Made by a program: the position numbers and the translations under genes
Part shown: one piece after another, positions 1 through 8,424 of the stretch
How positions within the stretch are numbered: position 1 is the stretch's first letter
How the letters are laid out: each line of letters begins with the position of its first letter
NCBI GenBank assembly: GCA_963844855.1
Contig: CAWJQP010000041.1
Location: forward strand, 124,001-188,000
Source of the DNA: DASQDN01 sp963844855
GTDB taxonomy: Bacteria; Acidobacteriota; Terriglobia; Bryobacterales; Bryobacteraceae
Length of the DNA: 64,000 bases
Reading direction: 5' to 3'
The notes under the pieces: generated by a model
The model's database searches: none
Told to the model about the DNA's origin: nothing
Seen by the model: the letters and a program-made list of their open reading frames with translations, nothing else

Positions 1-542
1 AAATACCGCGCAAGTTCGCGAAGCCGTTCCGGGCCAAAGCGGAAGTCCTCGCGCCCCGGTACCACGGCGTCGAACCCGGCCAGCCGAAAGAAGCAGGCGA
101 CGTTGTCGAATCCTGCGGTTCCCGCGCCCGCGCTTAGCGCCGAATCCAGGTCAGGACTGGTTGCCCAATACCGTACCCATCGATCACGCGAGAAATCCCA
201 GACGAGCTGATCCTTTGGTACGAGTTGCTTCGATCTGTCGTCCAGGATCATTCGCGCATTCAGTTCGGGCGAGAAATTGTCGCCCATTCCGACAAGGACT
301 CTGGGTCCGGGCACAGTGCGAGCAGCGTCCAGGAAACCGGTCACTTGCGCGAGAGTTGCATCCCGCTCACTACATGCGCGCGAGGAGGTCGTTTGCTGAT
401 CCGGCACTCGATAATAACCAAGTGTTCTGCCCGTATACAGAATCGTGTAACTCGCATGTTCCTGACTTTCAGTGCCGGATTTCTGAATCTGCTGCGCGAG
501 CAGGGGCGCACTCAACAGAGCTAGGATCTTTGCCGGGTTCAT
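1..542 (-). CDS. Secreted metallophosphatase, 5'-nucleotidase-like (partial, C-terminus off the left edge)
   Basis: Reading leftward from an ATG at 542, an uninterrupted frame runs to the window edge (about 180 residues seen). It begins with a signal peptide (MNPAKILALLSAPLLAQQ). A short segment follows that reads YTILYTGRTLGYY, and near the edge come FDAVVPGREDFRFGPERL and RELARY. The last part resembles the conserved 'N-x-G-x-H-E-F-D-x-G' region of calcineurin-fold 5'-nucleotidases and 2',3'-cyclic phosphodiesterases, with GREDFRFG in place of GNHEFDFG. By family it would hydrolyse nucleotide or other phosphoesters outside the cytoplasm. The catalytic histidines further along are not in the window, so substrate and activity cannot be judged. 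Confidence 0.6.
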   Translation of the reverse strand, partial: MNPAKILALLSAPLLAQQIQKSGTESQEHASYTILYTGRTLGYYRVPDQQTTSSRACSERDATLAQVTGFLDAARTVPGPRVLVGMGDNFSPELNARMILDDRSKQLVPKDQLVWDFSRDRWVRYWATSPDLDSALSAGAGTAGFDNVACFFRLAGFDAVVPGREDFRFGPERLRELARY

Positions 543-1129
543 ATTGTGGTTAGAACATGAAGGCAGGTCGCATGTCGATCCCCCAAGTTCGTTCAGCTCC
601 GATCCGGTGAAGTACCAAGGCTGTCAACAACCGCCTTGATTGGGGTAAGTTACTGACGGAGAAACTTTCAAGGGCTGAACTGGTTCGACGGGCCGGGCAC
701 GATGGAACTGTTCGGTGTGCCGTGCTTTTGGATTGCTCGAATCGCCAGGTCGGGGCTCCTGATCTAACGTCGGCGAACGTCCACCTGCGGATCAGGACTG
801 ACATCGCGACTGAATCACGCATCTTGGGGAAAAACGAAGGGTTTCAACGAAGCGATCATGAAGCGAGCTTATCGGACTGAACCCGGATCGGACATGAACG
901 TGAGACTGCCGTTGCGGAAACCGCCACTCTTCTTAAACAGAATGCAGGCTGTTAAGCGGGCCGTGGTCGACGGATCTCGGCTCTGTTAAGGTATGCAGTA
1001 TCAGAAATGACCAGTTCACAGCTCGCCGATGCGTTAGGTTCACGGCTCCCACCATCCGGAGTTCGAACAATCACGAGTTGGATACTTCGGGCCGCACGGT
1101 GGACCGCGCGAGAGCAATCGACGATTTCG
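543..1129. other. Gene-free stretch
   Basis: No convincing coding frame, RNA or repeat is seen between the divergent-side start of the metallophosphatase and the end of the PEP-CTERM gene. Short open frames here have no recognisable domain and no ribosome-binding site. It probably holds the promoter of the metallophosphatase, but no clear -35/-10 pair was identified. Confidence 0.4.
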
Positions 1130-2029
1130 CTAGGATCGGCGGCGCACGCGACGGGAAACGGAGCGCCCGACGGCCATCGCTCCAATTCCTAACACGACTA
1201 AAGAGAGAGCGCCCGGCTCGGGAACCGCCGCCACCACCGCATAATCGTGTCCGCTGTCACTGATCAGCTGCACGTTCGCCTGCGGCAAATACATCATGCG
1301 GCCGGTGTGGCTGGCGAGGACCGCGGACGTAGCAATAACATTGCCACCCGACTCGTTCCGGGCGCGCGCAATCACACCCAAGTCGAGGTTTCCGGTCAGG
1401 TCGATAACTCGACCGACCACCGTGTGCAGCGTTTGGAAGACCACCCAGGGGGTCGTGCCTGCGCTTCCATTGACGATCACCGCTTTCACGAGCGCTCCAG
1501 AAGTGGTATCCTTCGCGGTCCCGTTAAACTCAACGCTCGCGCCGTTGTGCGTGGGATCTGCTGGCCTGCCAGTGTCCATGAAATCTGAGCTCAGCGCAAA
1601 ATAGAAGTCTAGATCCACTTCTTCCCCGACCGCTAGCGTGCTCGAAACGACCACCCCTTGGTCTGCGAAGGACATGCGAAGAATACCGCTAGCTTCGGGC
1701 TCGAGGATGTTCGGGATCGCTGCCAGATTCTTAACCTGTGCCTCCAAACTCGCTGCCAGCGCGCCATAAGTCGCGGTTCCACTACCGAGCAGGCTTGCCT
1801 CGATGTGGACGGGAAAGTTCGGGTACAGTGGCGAGGCGCCGCTCTGAATACTCTGGACTGCGATTACGCTGGGGTCCCCACCGGCGATCGACACGGCAGC
1901 TGGCTTTTCCCCCTGCGTTCCGATGGTATACCCGTGTGCCGTCACGATCAGGCTGCCTGTTGCCGTTACCGGCAGGCAAGCGACGACGAACATTACAGCC
2001 AGCGTTCGGTTCTTCATTCGGTTCTTCAT
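1130..2029 (-). CDS. PEP-CTERM sorting domain protein
   Basis: About 299 residues. The start is set at the ATG at 2029 because AAAGGAACTCAG lies just upstream; an earlier in-frame codon at 2050 has no better site. The N-terminus (MKNRMKNRTLAVMFVVACLPVTATG) is a signal peptide. The body is a low-complexity, Ala/Gly/Val-rich beta-type region without a named domain. The C-terminus has the tripartite PEP-CTERM signal: VPEPGALSL, a hydrophobic helix, and an Arg-rich tail (SVSRRVRRRS). Known members are cleaved at the PEP motif by an exosortase and exported with exopolysaccharide. No exosortase is encoded in this window, so it must act in trans if this is correct. Confidence 0.85.
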   Translation of the reverse strand: MKNRMKNRTLAVMFVVACLPVTATGSLIVTAHGYTIGTQGEKPAAVSIAGGDPSVIAVQSIQSGASPLYPNFPVHIEASLLGSGTATYGALAASLEAQVKNLAAIPNILEPEASGILRMSFADQGVVVSSTLAVGEEVDLDFYFALSSDFMDTGRPADPTHNGASVEFNGTAKDTTSGALVKAVIVNGSAGTTPWVVFQTLHTVVGRVIDLTGNLDLGVIARARNESGGNVIATSAVLASHTGRMMYLPQANVQLISDSGHDYAVVAAVPEPGALSLVVLGIGAMAVGRSVSRRVRRRS

Positions 2030-2741
2030 CTGAGTTCCTTTCACAGCCAATCTCCCCCGAGCCCGCTACAGCGACCGCCCTCGAGATAAATCTGGGCCGA
2101 CACGTTTAGGCCGGTAAACGTACCCTTCTTTGTGCAACCGTGTCGGGTTATTCCAGATCGATGGTGTTCTCTTGGGCCATGGCGATTTTTCCTCGGGCCT
2201 CTATAGGGATAGCGCTGATCGTCGAACAAGCCCGCCAAACAAACTGCGACGCTACAGCGCCGGCCTCAACATTGGTTGCGTCGGTGCTTCGTGAAAAGCA
2301 ACGCGGCCAGCACACACGTGCAGTTCGACGTAAGGTCTGCCTCCGCACGCAGCCAAGGTGGACGGTTGTCGGGAGTTTTGTTCAACGGGCCGGATCGCTA
2401 GCATGCATTGCTGATTCCACGGCTGTACAAATCAAACAATGTGTCAGTTTGCACGACTGGGCGCGTGATAGACCGTCTCCTAACTCTCCAGACGCTGCCG
2501 CCAGTCAAACACTGCTTTAGGCGTTGACGGATCCGGTGCGCCCTGGGCTTGCGGGACTTCCCTGCTCTGGCATTTCGCTCACGCTTTGTGCGGTCGGCCA
2601 TCTTTGCAGAAATCGGAGTATATGCAATCTATCTGTCGATTGCGATTGCCCACTTCCTATTGTTGTCCATCCTTTTGCCCACTTTGGATTGACTGAACAT
2701 TCTCATGCATATATAATTTGGGTACATAGGGAGACAGACAC
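2030..2741. other. Gene-free stretch upstream of the ParA operon
   Basis: About 700 bases without a supportable gene between the PEP-CTERM gene (leftward) and the HTH-ParA operon (rightward). The only site I can support is the strong promoter at 2689-2717. A few open frames exist on both strands but none has a domain, signal peptide or ribosome-binding site. This may be the left junction of the inserted plasmid-like module. Confidence 0.4.
2689..2717 (+). promoter_or_regulatory. Sigma70-type promoter of the HTH-parA operon
   Basis: TTGACT at 2689-2694 and a perfect TATAAT at 2712-2717 are separated by exactly 17 bases. The HTH gene starts 24 bases downstream of the -10 box, leaving a short leader containing GGGAGA. 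Confidence 0.75.
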
Positions 2742-2945
2742 ATGATAGGAAGGTCAGATGACTACCTACGGACTCATCAAGTTGCCGGGATACTGGGCAT
2801 ACCCAAGAGAACCCTGACGCATCGAGTAAGAATTGGTCTTTACCCGGAGCCGAAACAGTCCGCAGCCGGCTATTACCTATGGACTCAACAAGATATAAAA
2901 ATGATCAAGTCCGTCGTTCTCGACAGGACCGAAAAGGAGGGCTAG
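2742..2945 (+). CDS. Small MerR-type helix-turn-helix protein
   Basis: 67 residues. The segment DDYLRTHQVAGILGIPKRTL is a typical MerR/excisionase winged-helix start, followed by YPEPKQSAAGYYLWTQQDI, the wing and second helix where such proteins place 'G-x-R-x-Y-x-x-x-D-l'. It consists only of the DNA-binding domain, with no effector part. It sits one base before the parA start under a strong promoter, so it is most likely the operon's autoregulator or a partition co-factor that binds nearby DNA. An excisionase-like role is the main alternative. No partner site can be assigned with certainty, though the TGTCACC repeats downstream are candidates. Confidence 0.7.
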   Translation: MIGRSDDYLRTHQVAGILGIPKRTLTHRVRIGLYPEPKQSAAGYYLWTQQDIKMIKSVVLDRTEKEG

Positions 2946-2946
2946 G

Positions 2947-3705
2947 TTGATCAAGCTCGTGATCTCCAATCAGAAAGGTGGTGTGGCGAAAACAACCACG
3001 GCGCTAACTCTTGCCCGGTTTCTGGCCGATGCCGGTAAACGAGTACTTATTATTGATACGGACCCTCAGGGGAATCTGGCGATGACGGTAGGGGTGAAAT
3101 TCAAACATAACCTCCATGACTTGATCATCGAAGGCGTGACGATCGAGGACACAGCCGTCCGAGTACACACAAGCGAAAACGGGTCAGGCATTTTAGACAT
3201 GGTGTGCAGTGATCGGCGTACTGTAGAAACCGAAGCTACTCTCATGGGTCGCTTCGGCCGAGAGTTTACGTTGCGTAACCTACTGAACTCACTGGATCTT
3301 CCCTACGATGCGGTATTGTTCGACGTAGCCCCGAGCATCACCCTGCTCCAAACTTGCGCGATGATCTATGCGCAGCGCCTTTTGCTTCCCGTGGCCATGG
3401 ATCTTTTGTCGTTGCAAGGTGCCAACGCTTCGCTCGAGACGGCAAAGATGCTCAATGGGATCTTCGATACAGATATTCAAGGAGTCGCTTTCATTCCCGT
3501 CATGGTTCAGAAGCAGCTTCAGATGACGAAGCTCGTGACTGCAAACCTGACCCGGCTTTCCGACGCATCAGGAGTACCGGTTCTGCCTGGCGCGAGGATG
3601 GATGTCAATGTAAACAAATGTGTCCGGACGAGGCAGTTTCTCGCCGACTTCCCTGCCGCCAGCCGAATCTTTGAAGATTACCAGGCGGCCTTCACGAACT
3701 CATGA
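2947..3705 (+). CDS. parA: ParA-family partition ATPase
   Basis: 252 residues. The TTG start at 2947 is chosen because AAAAGGAGG lies at ideal distance. The N-terminus carries the deviant Walker A motif (NQKGGVAKTTTALTLARFLA), then VLIIDTDPQGN (the ParA 'D-x-D-P-Q-x-N' signature) and a Walker B-like strand AVLFDVAPS with the downstream region typical of the family. There is no extra N-terminal HTH, so this is the short type (Soj/plasmid class Ib-like), and the HTH is provided by the preceding gene. Such ATPases bind nucleoid DNA and position plasmid or ICE cargo together with a centromere-binding partner. No ParB homologue is visible. The gene is intact, unlike its downstream neighbours. Confidence 0.92.
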   Translation: MIKLVISNQKGGVAKTTTALTLARFLADAGKRVLIIDTDPQGNLAMTVGVKFKHNLHDLIIEGVTIEDTAVRVHTSENGSGILDMVCSDRRTVETEATLMGRFGREFTLRNLLNSLDLPYDAVLFDVAPSITLLQTCAMIYAQRLLLPVAMDLLSLQGANASLETAKMLNGIFDTDIQGVAFIPVMVQKQLQMTKLVTANLTRLSDASGVPVLPGARMDVNVNKCVRTRQFLADFPAASRIFEDYQAAFTNS

Positions 3706-3726
3706 CCCGGTTAGAAGGAGCGCCAG

Positions 3727-4030
3727 TTGCCGAGCGCGGAACCCAAGCGACCGAAGCGGCATCGGTCAGCTAACATCGACACGACCGAAGATCTGCTCGA
3801 CGAGTGGCTGACCCCAAAGAACAACCCTGTTATGCAGGGCTTGGTCAGCTTTCTTAAATGTGCAGCCCACCCAAGCTGCGTCAAGGCCCAGCGATCCGAC
3901 TCTGTCCCCTGGTGACAATATACTAGTAATATCCAATAAAGAACGTGAGTTAGTAGCTGATGTCACTAGTGATATAGACACGTCGACATCTGGTGACAAT
4001 AAGCCCAAGAAAGCACGGAAAGCGAGTTAG
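3727..4030 (+). pseudogene. Frameshifted small basic protein following ParA (SPGDN-repeat type)
   Basis: A TTG start at 3727 is preceded by AGAAGGAG. The first frame gives 62 residues beginning MPSAEPKRPKRHRSANIDTT, with a Lys/Arg-rich N-terminus and the segment LLDEWLTPKNNPVMQGLVSF. It stops at 3915. Near 3890 the +1 frame continues sensibly as DPTLSPGDNILVISNKEREL and ends with TSGDNKPKKARKAS at an amber codon (4028-4030). The frame then stays open into the next gene, again with an SPGDN peptide. I infer a one-base insertion. In position it resembles the small genes that follow parA and may encode a centromere or adaptor protein. It could also be the N-terminal part of the next gene, cut by the amber codon. 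Confidence 0.45.
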
Positions 4031-4684
4031 ATACTGGGCTCTCCGGCACGACCAGTTCTTTCGGAAATAGATTCAAACGATGGAGACACTACCACAATGT
4101 CACCGGGTGACAATGTGTCGGAAAGGCTTACTCAGCTTCAGTTTGCATCATTAGTATCCGTCAACGACGAACATTTATCTTCACGAGCTACTGGCGTTGC
4201 GGTGCGGGAGCAACAACTGCAGGTGCGGTCCTTGACCAGAGCCGAGGATGGTCACTCTGCTAACGAGCAGAGAACTTATCTTGCGCTTTGGAATGCGGGT
4301 AATCCTGTCCTGGGGCAGCCATTCCGTCGCAATACTATCGGACACGCAGGCCTTGCAAAGATATTAAAGGTTGACAAGCGCCAGACTAAACGTTGGATCC
4401 CCGCGCTGATGGAGAAGTTGACGATCGAAATAGAGATCGAATCAAGTTATGCGACGAAGACTACGTATAGAGTTTTCGAGCGAGACGAAATCCATGCTCG
4501 GCGTCTTCGCGCAGGCTACACTTCCTTCATAAAAAATCGGGGTGGCGTCGAACTACTCAAGAGTACATATCAAAGTCTCGGGGACAACGACTCTTTGTCC
4601 CCTGGTGACACTAAGGCCTTATTATGGTGGTGACAATAAGCATCAACCGACGTTGTCACCAGGGGGTGGTGATACTGTGTCACC
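3903..4684. repeat. Iteron-like TGTCACC/GGTGACA repeat cluster
   Basis: At least eight copies of a half-site GGTGACA/TGTCACC occur in about 780 bases. A full 15-base interrupted palindrome TGTCACCGGGTGACA is at 4098-4112. TGTCCCCTGGTGACA occurs identically at 3903-3917 and 4596-4610. A related TGTCACTAGTGATA is at 3961-3974. Half-sites lie at 3992-3998, 4629-4635, 4654-4660 and 4678-4684. Most fall in frame as Ser-Pro-Gly-Asp-Asn/Thr peptides. The arrangement fits a cluster of protein-binding sites (replication iterons, centromere or operator) inside coding DNA. Confidence 0.6.
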
Positions 4685-5165
4685 ACCTTATAAGAAAGTA
4701 AATTCTAAGAAGGTATTCGAAGAACATTCGTCGTCGGAACTCCAAGTCGTCATGGAGCAACTGCATGGTATCGGAATCGACGCTGACGACGAATTTGGCC
4801 TGCAACTTATTCGGCGCAGCAGGGCAGGCTGCCCGGATGTAACCATCTCTGAAATTGTCCACTTCACCCAAGTAAAAGCGCGATACCGCGGAGTACACAA
4901 GAGCCTTACCGGCTTTCTTCTTACAGCAGTGCCAGCATGCTTGATGGGCGAGTCGTTTCGCCTATATAGGCAAGCCGAGATAGCCAGAGTAGCCTCCGAA
5001 CGCCAAGCCTGGATCGAAATGCGATCGGAAGCGGAACAGACTTTGAACTCCCGGAAAGGCAGAGAATCTTGGGAGATCGACAACGCAGAGAGCTACGCTG
5101 CAGTGGCTTCGCGAGCAACAGCCCTGGGTATTCGACCAGCAGCGCGGATCATAAAACCACATTGA
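4097..5165 (+). pseudogene. Replication-type winged-helix protein, frameshifted
   Basis: Two adjoining frames read as one protein. The first (4097-4633) contains a winged-helix-like segment: residues RTYLALWNAGNPV, then RNTIGHAGLAKILKVDKRQT, KRWIPALMEKLTIEIE and TTYRVFERDEIHARR. This resembles HTH domains of plasmid/ICE replication or regulatory proteins seen after parA. It ends in SLSPGDTKALLWW. The +1 frame continues as GGDNKHQPTLSPGGGDTVSP and then the C-terminal domain VMEQLHGIGIDADDEFG and SEIVHFTQVKARYR, to a stop at 5163-5165. The shift lies at about 4611-4628. The family assignment rests on layout and the HTH, not on a diagnostic catalytic motif. Function may be lost, or a real +1 frameshift may be used. 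Confidence 0.5.
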
Positions 5166-5332
5166 ATTTTGGTTGCCTACGTTAGAAGGCCCGAGCCGAA
5201 TACGGCCGACTCAGCCAATTTGTTTATTTATCGGGATGTGCGTCAGAACTGACGTACATCTACTATTGTAGCAGGCCGGAAGTGCCGCGTGGGGCAGTTT
5301 GGAGCAAAAACTGAACATGCCCCCAATTTTTT

Positions 5333-5843
5333 TCATGGTGCTGGCTCGGTCCCGCCGAGCAAGGCTGCAAAGGCCTCCAAATCCTCTCCGGCGATGCGCA
5401 CCAACTCATATAACCGTCCCAGCAGCTCGCCTCCGTCAGCGAATTCCACCTCCAAAACCCCCGGCCGAACGATGCGCATGCCGGTGGGCAGGGAAGCGGC
5501 CTGTCGTGGTTCGGCCGCGACCGGCAGCTTGACTTGCCGGGTTCGCCAGTCCCGGCGCATTCCTTCCAAGTCCTCTGCCAACCGTAGCCGGCGCCGGACC
5601 TCATAGGAAAACGTCTCGCCAGCTTGCACGCCGCTCGAGCGCCGCGATCAGATCCTCGCGGCGAATCAGAAACGTGCGGCCGGCCTGGTAGCCGCCAAAC
5701 TGGTGCATCAAGCGGATGGCGGAGCGCCGGCTCACTTTGAGCAGCATTTCTAAGCTGGCGCGATCGACGACGGGGGCAGGGAAAGTCTGGAGCTGCGCGA
5801 GGGCGCTGGCAAGCTGGTGAAACCACTGGGGCGAGCGGGGCAT
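5333..5843 (-). pseudogene. Excisionase-like HTH protein, frameshifted
   Basis: From an ATG at 5843 the frame gives MPRSPQWFHQLASALAQLQ and an HTH segment (LEMLLKVSRRSAIRLMHQFG, then GRTFLIRREDLIAALER). This is the MerR/excisionase-like fold with 'R-x-x-F-x-I-x-x-x-D-L'. It then runs out of frame near 5630. The neighbouring frame continues QAGETFSYEVRRRLRLAEDL and closes with VRPGVLEVEFADGGELLGRL and YELVRIAGEDLEAFAALLGG. One extra G in the run near 5629-5635 explains the break. The whole protein would be about 165 residues. It faces away from the HNH and integrase genes, consistent with a divergently transcribed regulator or directionality factor of an integrated element. Confidence 0.6.
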
Positions 5844-5944
5844 TTTGGGTTGAAAGCCATTAGATCACGTTGTGGCACAGTTGTGCCAGAAGAGCGGAAA
5901 TGCAACCTAGAAATAGCTAGTGAGAAGGCTTCTTCCCATCTGCT

Positions 5945-6403
5945 ATGCTACGCTTGTGCTGGTCCCAGCCGATTGACAGAGCTCTTCGCCGGGCCTGCGC
6001 CGTCTACCTGCGCGCGGCACTTCCTCGGCGCGCATCCGGCAGGCCCGGCTTTTCTGCCCCTGCGGGAGCCTCCGGCTCTTTTGCTGCGGATTGTGCTCTC
6101 GCTGTTACTGGCGCGAACGCGCATTCCCGCCGCCGCTTCGCCGGCCACCGCGAGGAGGTTTTGGAGCGCGACGGACGCCGCTGCCGCGCCTGTGGGTCTG
6201 ATCGTAAACTCGCCGTCCACCACCGCCGTCCTGGCGTCCATCACCCGCGCTTCTTGATTACCCTGTGTGCCGCCTGCCATGCCCGCGTCCACCGGCTGCG
6301 CGCGATGCGCCGCTGGCTCGAACCGGCGCTCGTCCCGTTCTGGAACGAGCAGCATCCCGGCGCTCCCGTGCAATTGCAGTTTGATTGGAGTCCCGCCGCA
6401 TGA
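5945..6403 (+). CDS. HNH endonuclease-like protein
   Basis: About 152 residues; the start at 5945 is uncertain and the first 60 residues have no recognisable content. The second half carries a clear HNH zinc-finger nuclease core: EVLERDGRRCRACGS (C-x-x-C), LAVHHRRPG (catalytic HH), then LITLCAACHARVH (C-x-x-C-H). Free-standing HNH proteins of this size nick or cut DNA and are frequent in mobile elements. Its TGA stop overlaps an ATG (ATGA at 6400-6403) that opens the integrase frame, so the two were probably translated together. An inactive relic is possible because the flanking genes are broken. Confidence 0.65.
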   Translation: MLRLCWSQPIDRALRRACAVYLRAALPRRASGRPGFSAPAGASGSFAADCALAVTGANAHSRRRFAGHREEVLERDGRRCRACGSDRKLAVHHRRPGVHHPRFLITLCAACHARVHRLRAMRRWLEPALVPFWNEQHPGAPVQLQFDWSPAA

Positions 6404-7429
6404 GCGATGTTGCTTCGCGTCCACAACACACGTGGTTCCCCGGCCTCAGATGCCCGAGGCGCTCGCGGCAGATCAAGAGATCTGGTGCTCGACAGCGTGC
6501 GCTCCCCGCATACCCGCCGCGCCTACGACCGCGTCCTGACTGAGTTTTCTTTCTTGGTGTACTTCCGGGGAAGGCGCAGCTTCACCAAGGCAACCGTGCA
6601 ACGCTACCGGGCCGAGCTCGAGGGCCGCGGCCTTTCCGCTTCGGCGATCAATGTCCAACTGGCGGCCATTAAGAAGCTGGCCACCGAAGCCGCCGACAAC
6701 GGTCTGTTCGTCGCCCGAGCTCGCCGCCGGGATTGCCAAGGTCCCGGGGCGCGCGAACGGAGGGACCCCGGGCAGGGAACTGGCTCACCCGCGACCAGGC
6801 CAGCCGGCTGCTCGCGCTGCCGGATCCCGAGACTCTCAAGGGCAAACGGGATCGCGCCATCCTCGGGTTGCTGCTCGGCTGCGGGTTGCGACGCGACGAG
6901 CTGGTGCGGCTTGCCGTCGAAGAGATCCAACTGCGCGAAGGCACGATGGGTGCTGGTCGATATACTGGGGAAGGGAAGAACGCGCCGGACCGTGCCCGTG
7001 CCGAGCTGGGTGAAGGCTTCGATCGATGAGTGGATAACTGCGGCGGGTGTCGAAAGCGGCTGCGTGTTCCGCGCCATCAACAAGGGCGGCCGCGTCTACG
7101 GCGACGGACTCACCGCTAACGTCATTTGGTCCATCGTCCAGGGCTACGCGGCCGAGATCGGTGTGCCCAAACTGGCCCCGCATGATTTGAGGCGGACTTG
7201 CGCGAAGTTATGTCGAGCAGCCGGCGGGGACTTGGAGCAGATTCAATTACTACTGGGTCATGCTTCGATTGCGACGACCGAAAGGTACTTGGGAAGTAGG
7301 TTGGATTTGGTGGACGCGGTCAATGACGGCTTGGACTGGAGACAGCATCGATCCTGCGGCCGGGCCGCTCAATCCGGTAGCATCTTGTCTAAGACCAGCG
7401 ACGGCAATGGGGCTCTGATCAACGGCTAG
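6400..7429 (+). pseudogene. Tyrosine recombinase/integrase with several frameshifts
   Basis: The protein can be read only by moving through frames. It starts MSDVASRPQHTWFPG at 6400 and goes to RSPHTRRAYDRVLTEF and the SAM-like core-binding domain (TVQRYRAELEGRGLSASAIN). It then shifts near 6705 (PELAAGIAKVPG), near 6735 (NWLTRDQASRLLALPDPETL, GLLLGCGLRRDELVRLAVEE) and near 6950 (VLVDILGKGRTRRTVPVP to the end). All the frame changes are +1. The catalytic set is otherwise recognisable: Arg in GCGLRRDEL, His-x-x-Arg in PHDLRRTCAK, His in LLLGHASIATTERYL and the Tyr nucleophile in ERYLG. The ancestral enzyme was about 340 residues and would have integrated an element by site-specific recombination. 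As sequenced it cannot work. Confidence 0.75.
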
Positions 7430-7635
7430 GAATGAGTGCCGGCCGAATGGGCGGACCGCGCGCCTCGCTCCCCCGATTTTTGCAAGCCACCTTAGGGCTG
7501 CTGCAACGCCTCTTCGGCCAGATTTCGCTCGTCTCCTAAGACCTACCTGGGGCTTGCAAATTGGAACGACAACAAGCCGCCGATGAGGCCTCGAATGGGA
7601 TGCAGATTGTCCTGCGGCCGTCCTTGCTTTCGGTA

Positions 7636-7733
7636 GGCGAGTCTGGGGCGACCCCCACAGCGACGATGAGGAGCGAGGACGAAGGCTTGTGGCGGCGTGG
7701 CTGCCAAAAAGCCGGGGTCACCCCAGACTCGCC
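7636..7733. repeat. Palindromic dispersed repeat, copy 1
   Basis: A 98-base unit bounded by arms GGCGAGTCTGGGGCGACCCC (7636-7655) and its near-perfect inverse (7714-7733, one mismatch). The core contains AGGAGCGAGGACGAAGGCTT. Copy 2 lies inverted about 560 bases to the right. Confidence 0.65.
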
Positions 7734-8214
7734 CGCAGCCCCGGGCTCCGGTCTCGACTTACGGGCCGAACGCTCCAAGTGGCTGCAAATTGTGTCGCTT
7801 GCCGGGGCGCTAGCCTAAGAGGAGCCACTAGAGTCCGTGGTAGAGTGGCCGCTGCACGACCATACTCTATTGGCGACCTCGAAGTGGAGGCTCCATCAAT
7901 CGGAGGCTTCGCAACCGCGCGCCATCTCCAATTTGGGAGCCGGAGCCGGCCAGCCTTCTAAGGAATCTGCGTTCGATTTTGCGTGCCGATTGCGAAGCGA
8001 TGGCATGCGCCACAGGCCCCGTTTGACGCAAAATCTTCGCTCGACGCGTTTCTCCTCTTATGCCTGTTGCGGTGAAGTGAGCCGCGCACTTGCAGCTTCA
8101 CCGATGACTTCACCCTACGCTTCACCCCGTCATGTGCCGAGGAAGGAATGGTTGGAGGCATTTGGCGCGCCATGCCTGCCCACAAGAAACGCCCGCCTGG
8201 GGTCGGAACGCAGG

Positions 8215-8298
8215 CTGGGGCGACCCCGGCTTGGTGCGTTCTGCCGCCCCAAAGCCTTCGTCCTCGCTCCTGACCGTCGCTGCGCAGGTCGCCCCCCA
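8215..8298. repeat. Palindromic dispersed repeat, copy 2 (inverted)
   Basis: On the complementary strand this repeats the core of copy 1 (AGGAGCGAGGACGAAGGCTT, then GGCGGC and AAGCCGGGGTC) with arms CTGGGGCGACCCC at 8215-8227 and the matching arm near 8286-8298. Sequence between the arms has diverged, so this is an old copy. Confidence 0.6.
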
Positions 8299-8424
8299 AA
8301 GGGAGTGCTTTCGAGTCGCAGAGCATTGAACCACACTGTTTCCTCACTTCCGCGCTCGTGCAGGCTGGATTGGAAGCTTGCGGCCGCGGTTTACATCCGG
8401 AATGAAGAATTAATCGTCCTCAGA

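Larger units (their letters stand above)
7430..8424. other. Non-coding stretch with palindromic repeats
   Basis: About 1 kb after the integrase with no supportable gene. Open frames on both strands owe their length to high GC and to two copies of a palindromic repeat (7636-7733 and 8215-8298), annotated separately. This could be the right end of the inserted element. Confidence 0.45.

Noticed and set aside
161..553. Plus-strand open frames at the left edge
   Set aside because: They are antisense to the metallophosphatase frame, which has a signal peptide and family motifs; the plus-strand products have neither.
3903..4684. A CRISPR array
   Set aside because: Repeats are short (7-15 bases), palindromic, irregularly spaced and lie in coding frame; there are no cas genes.
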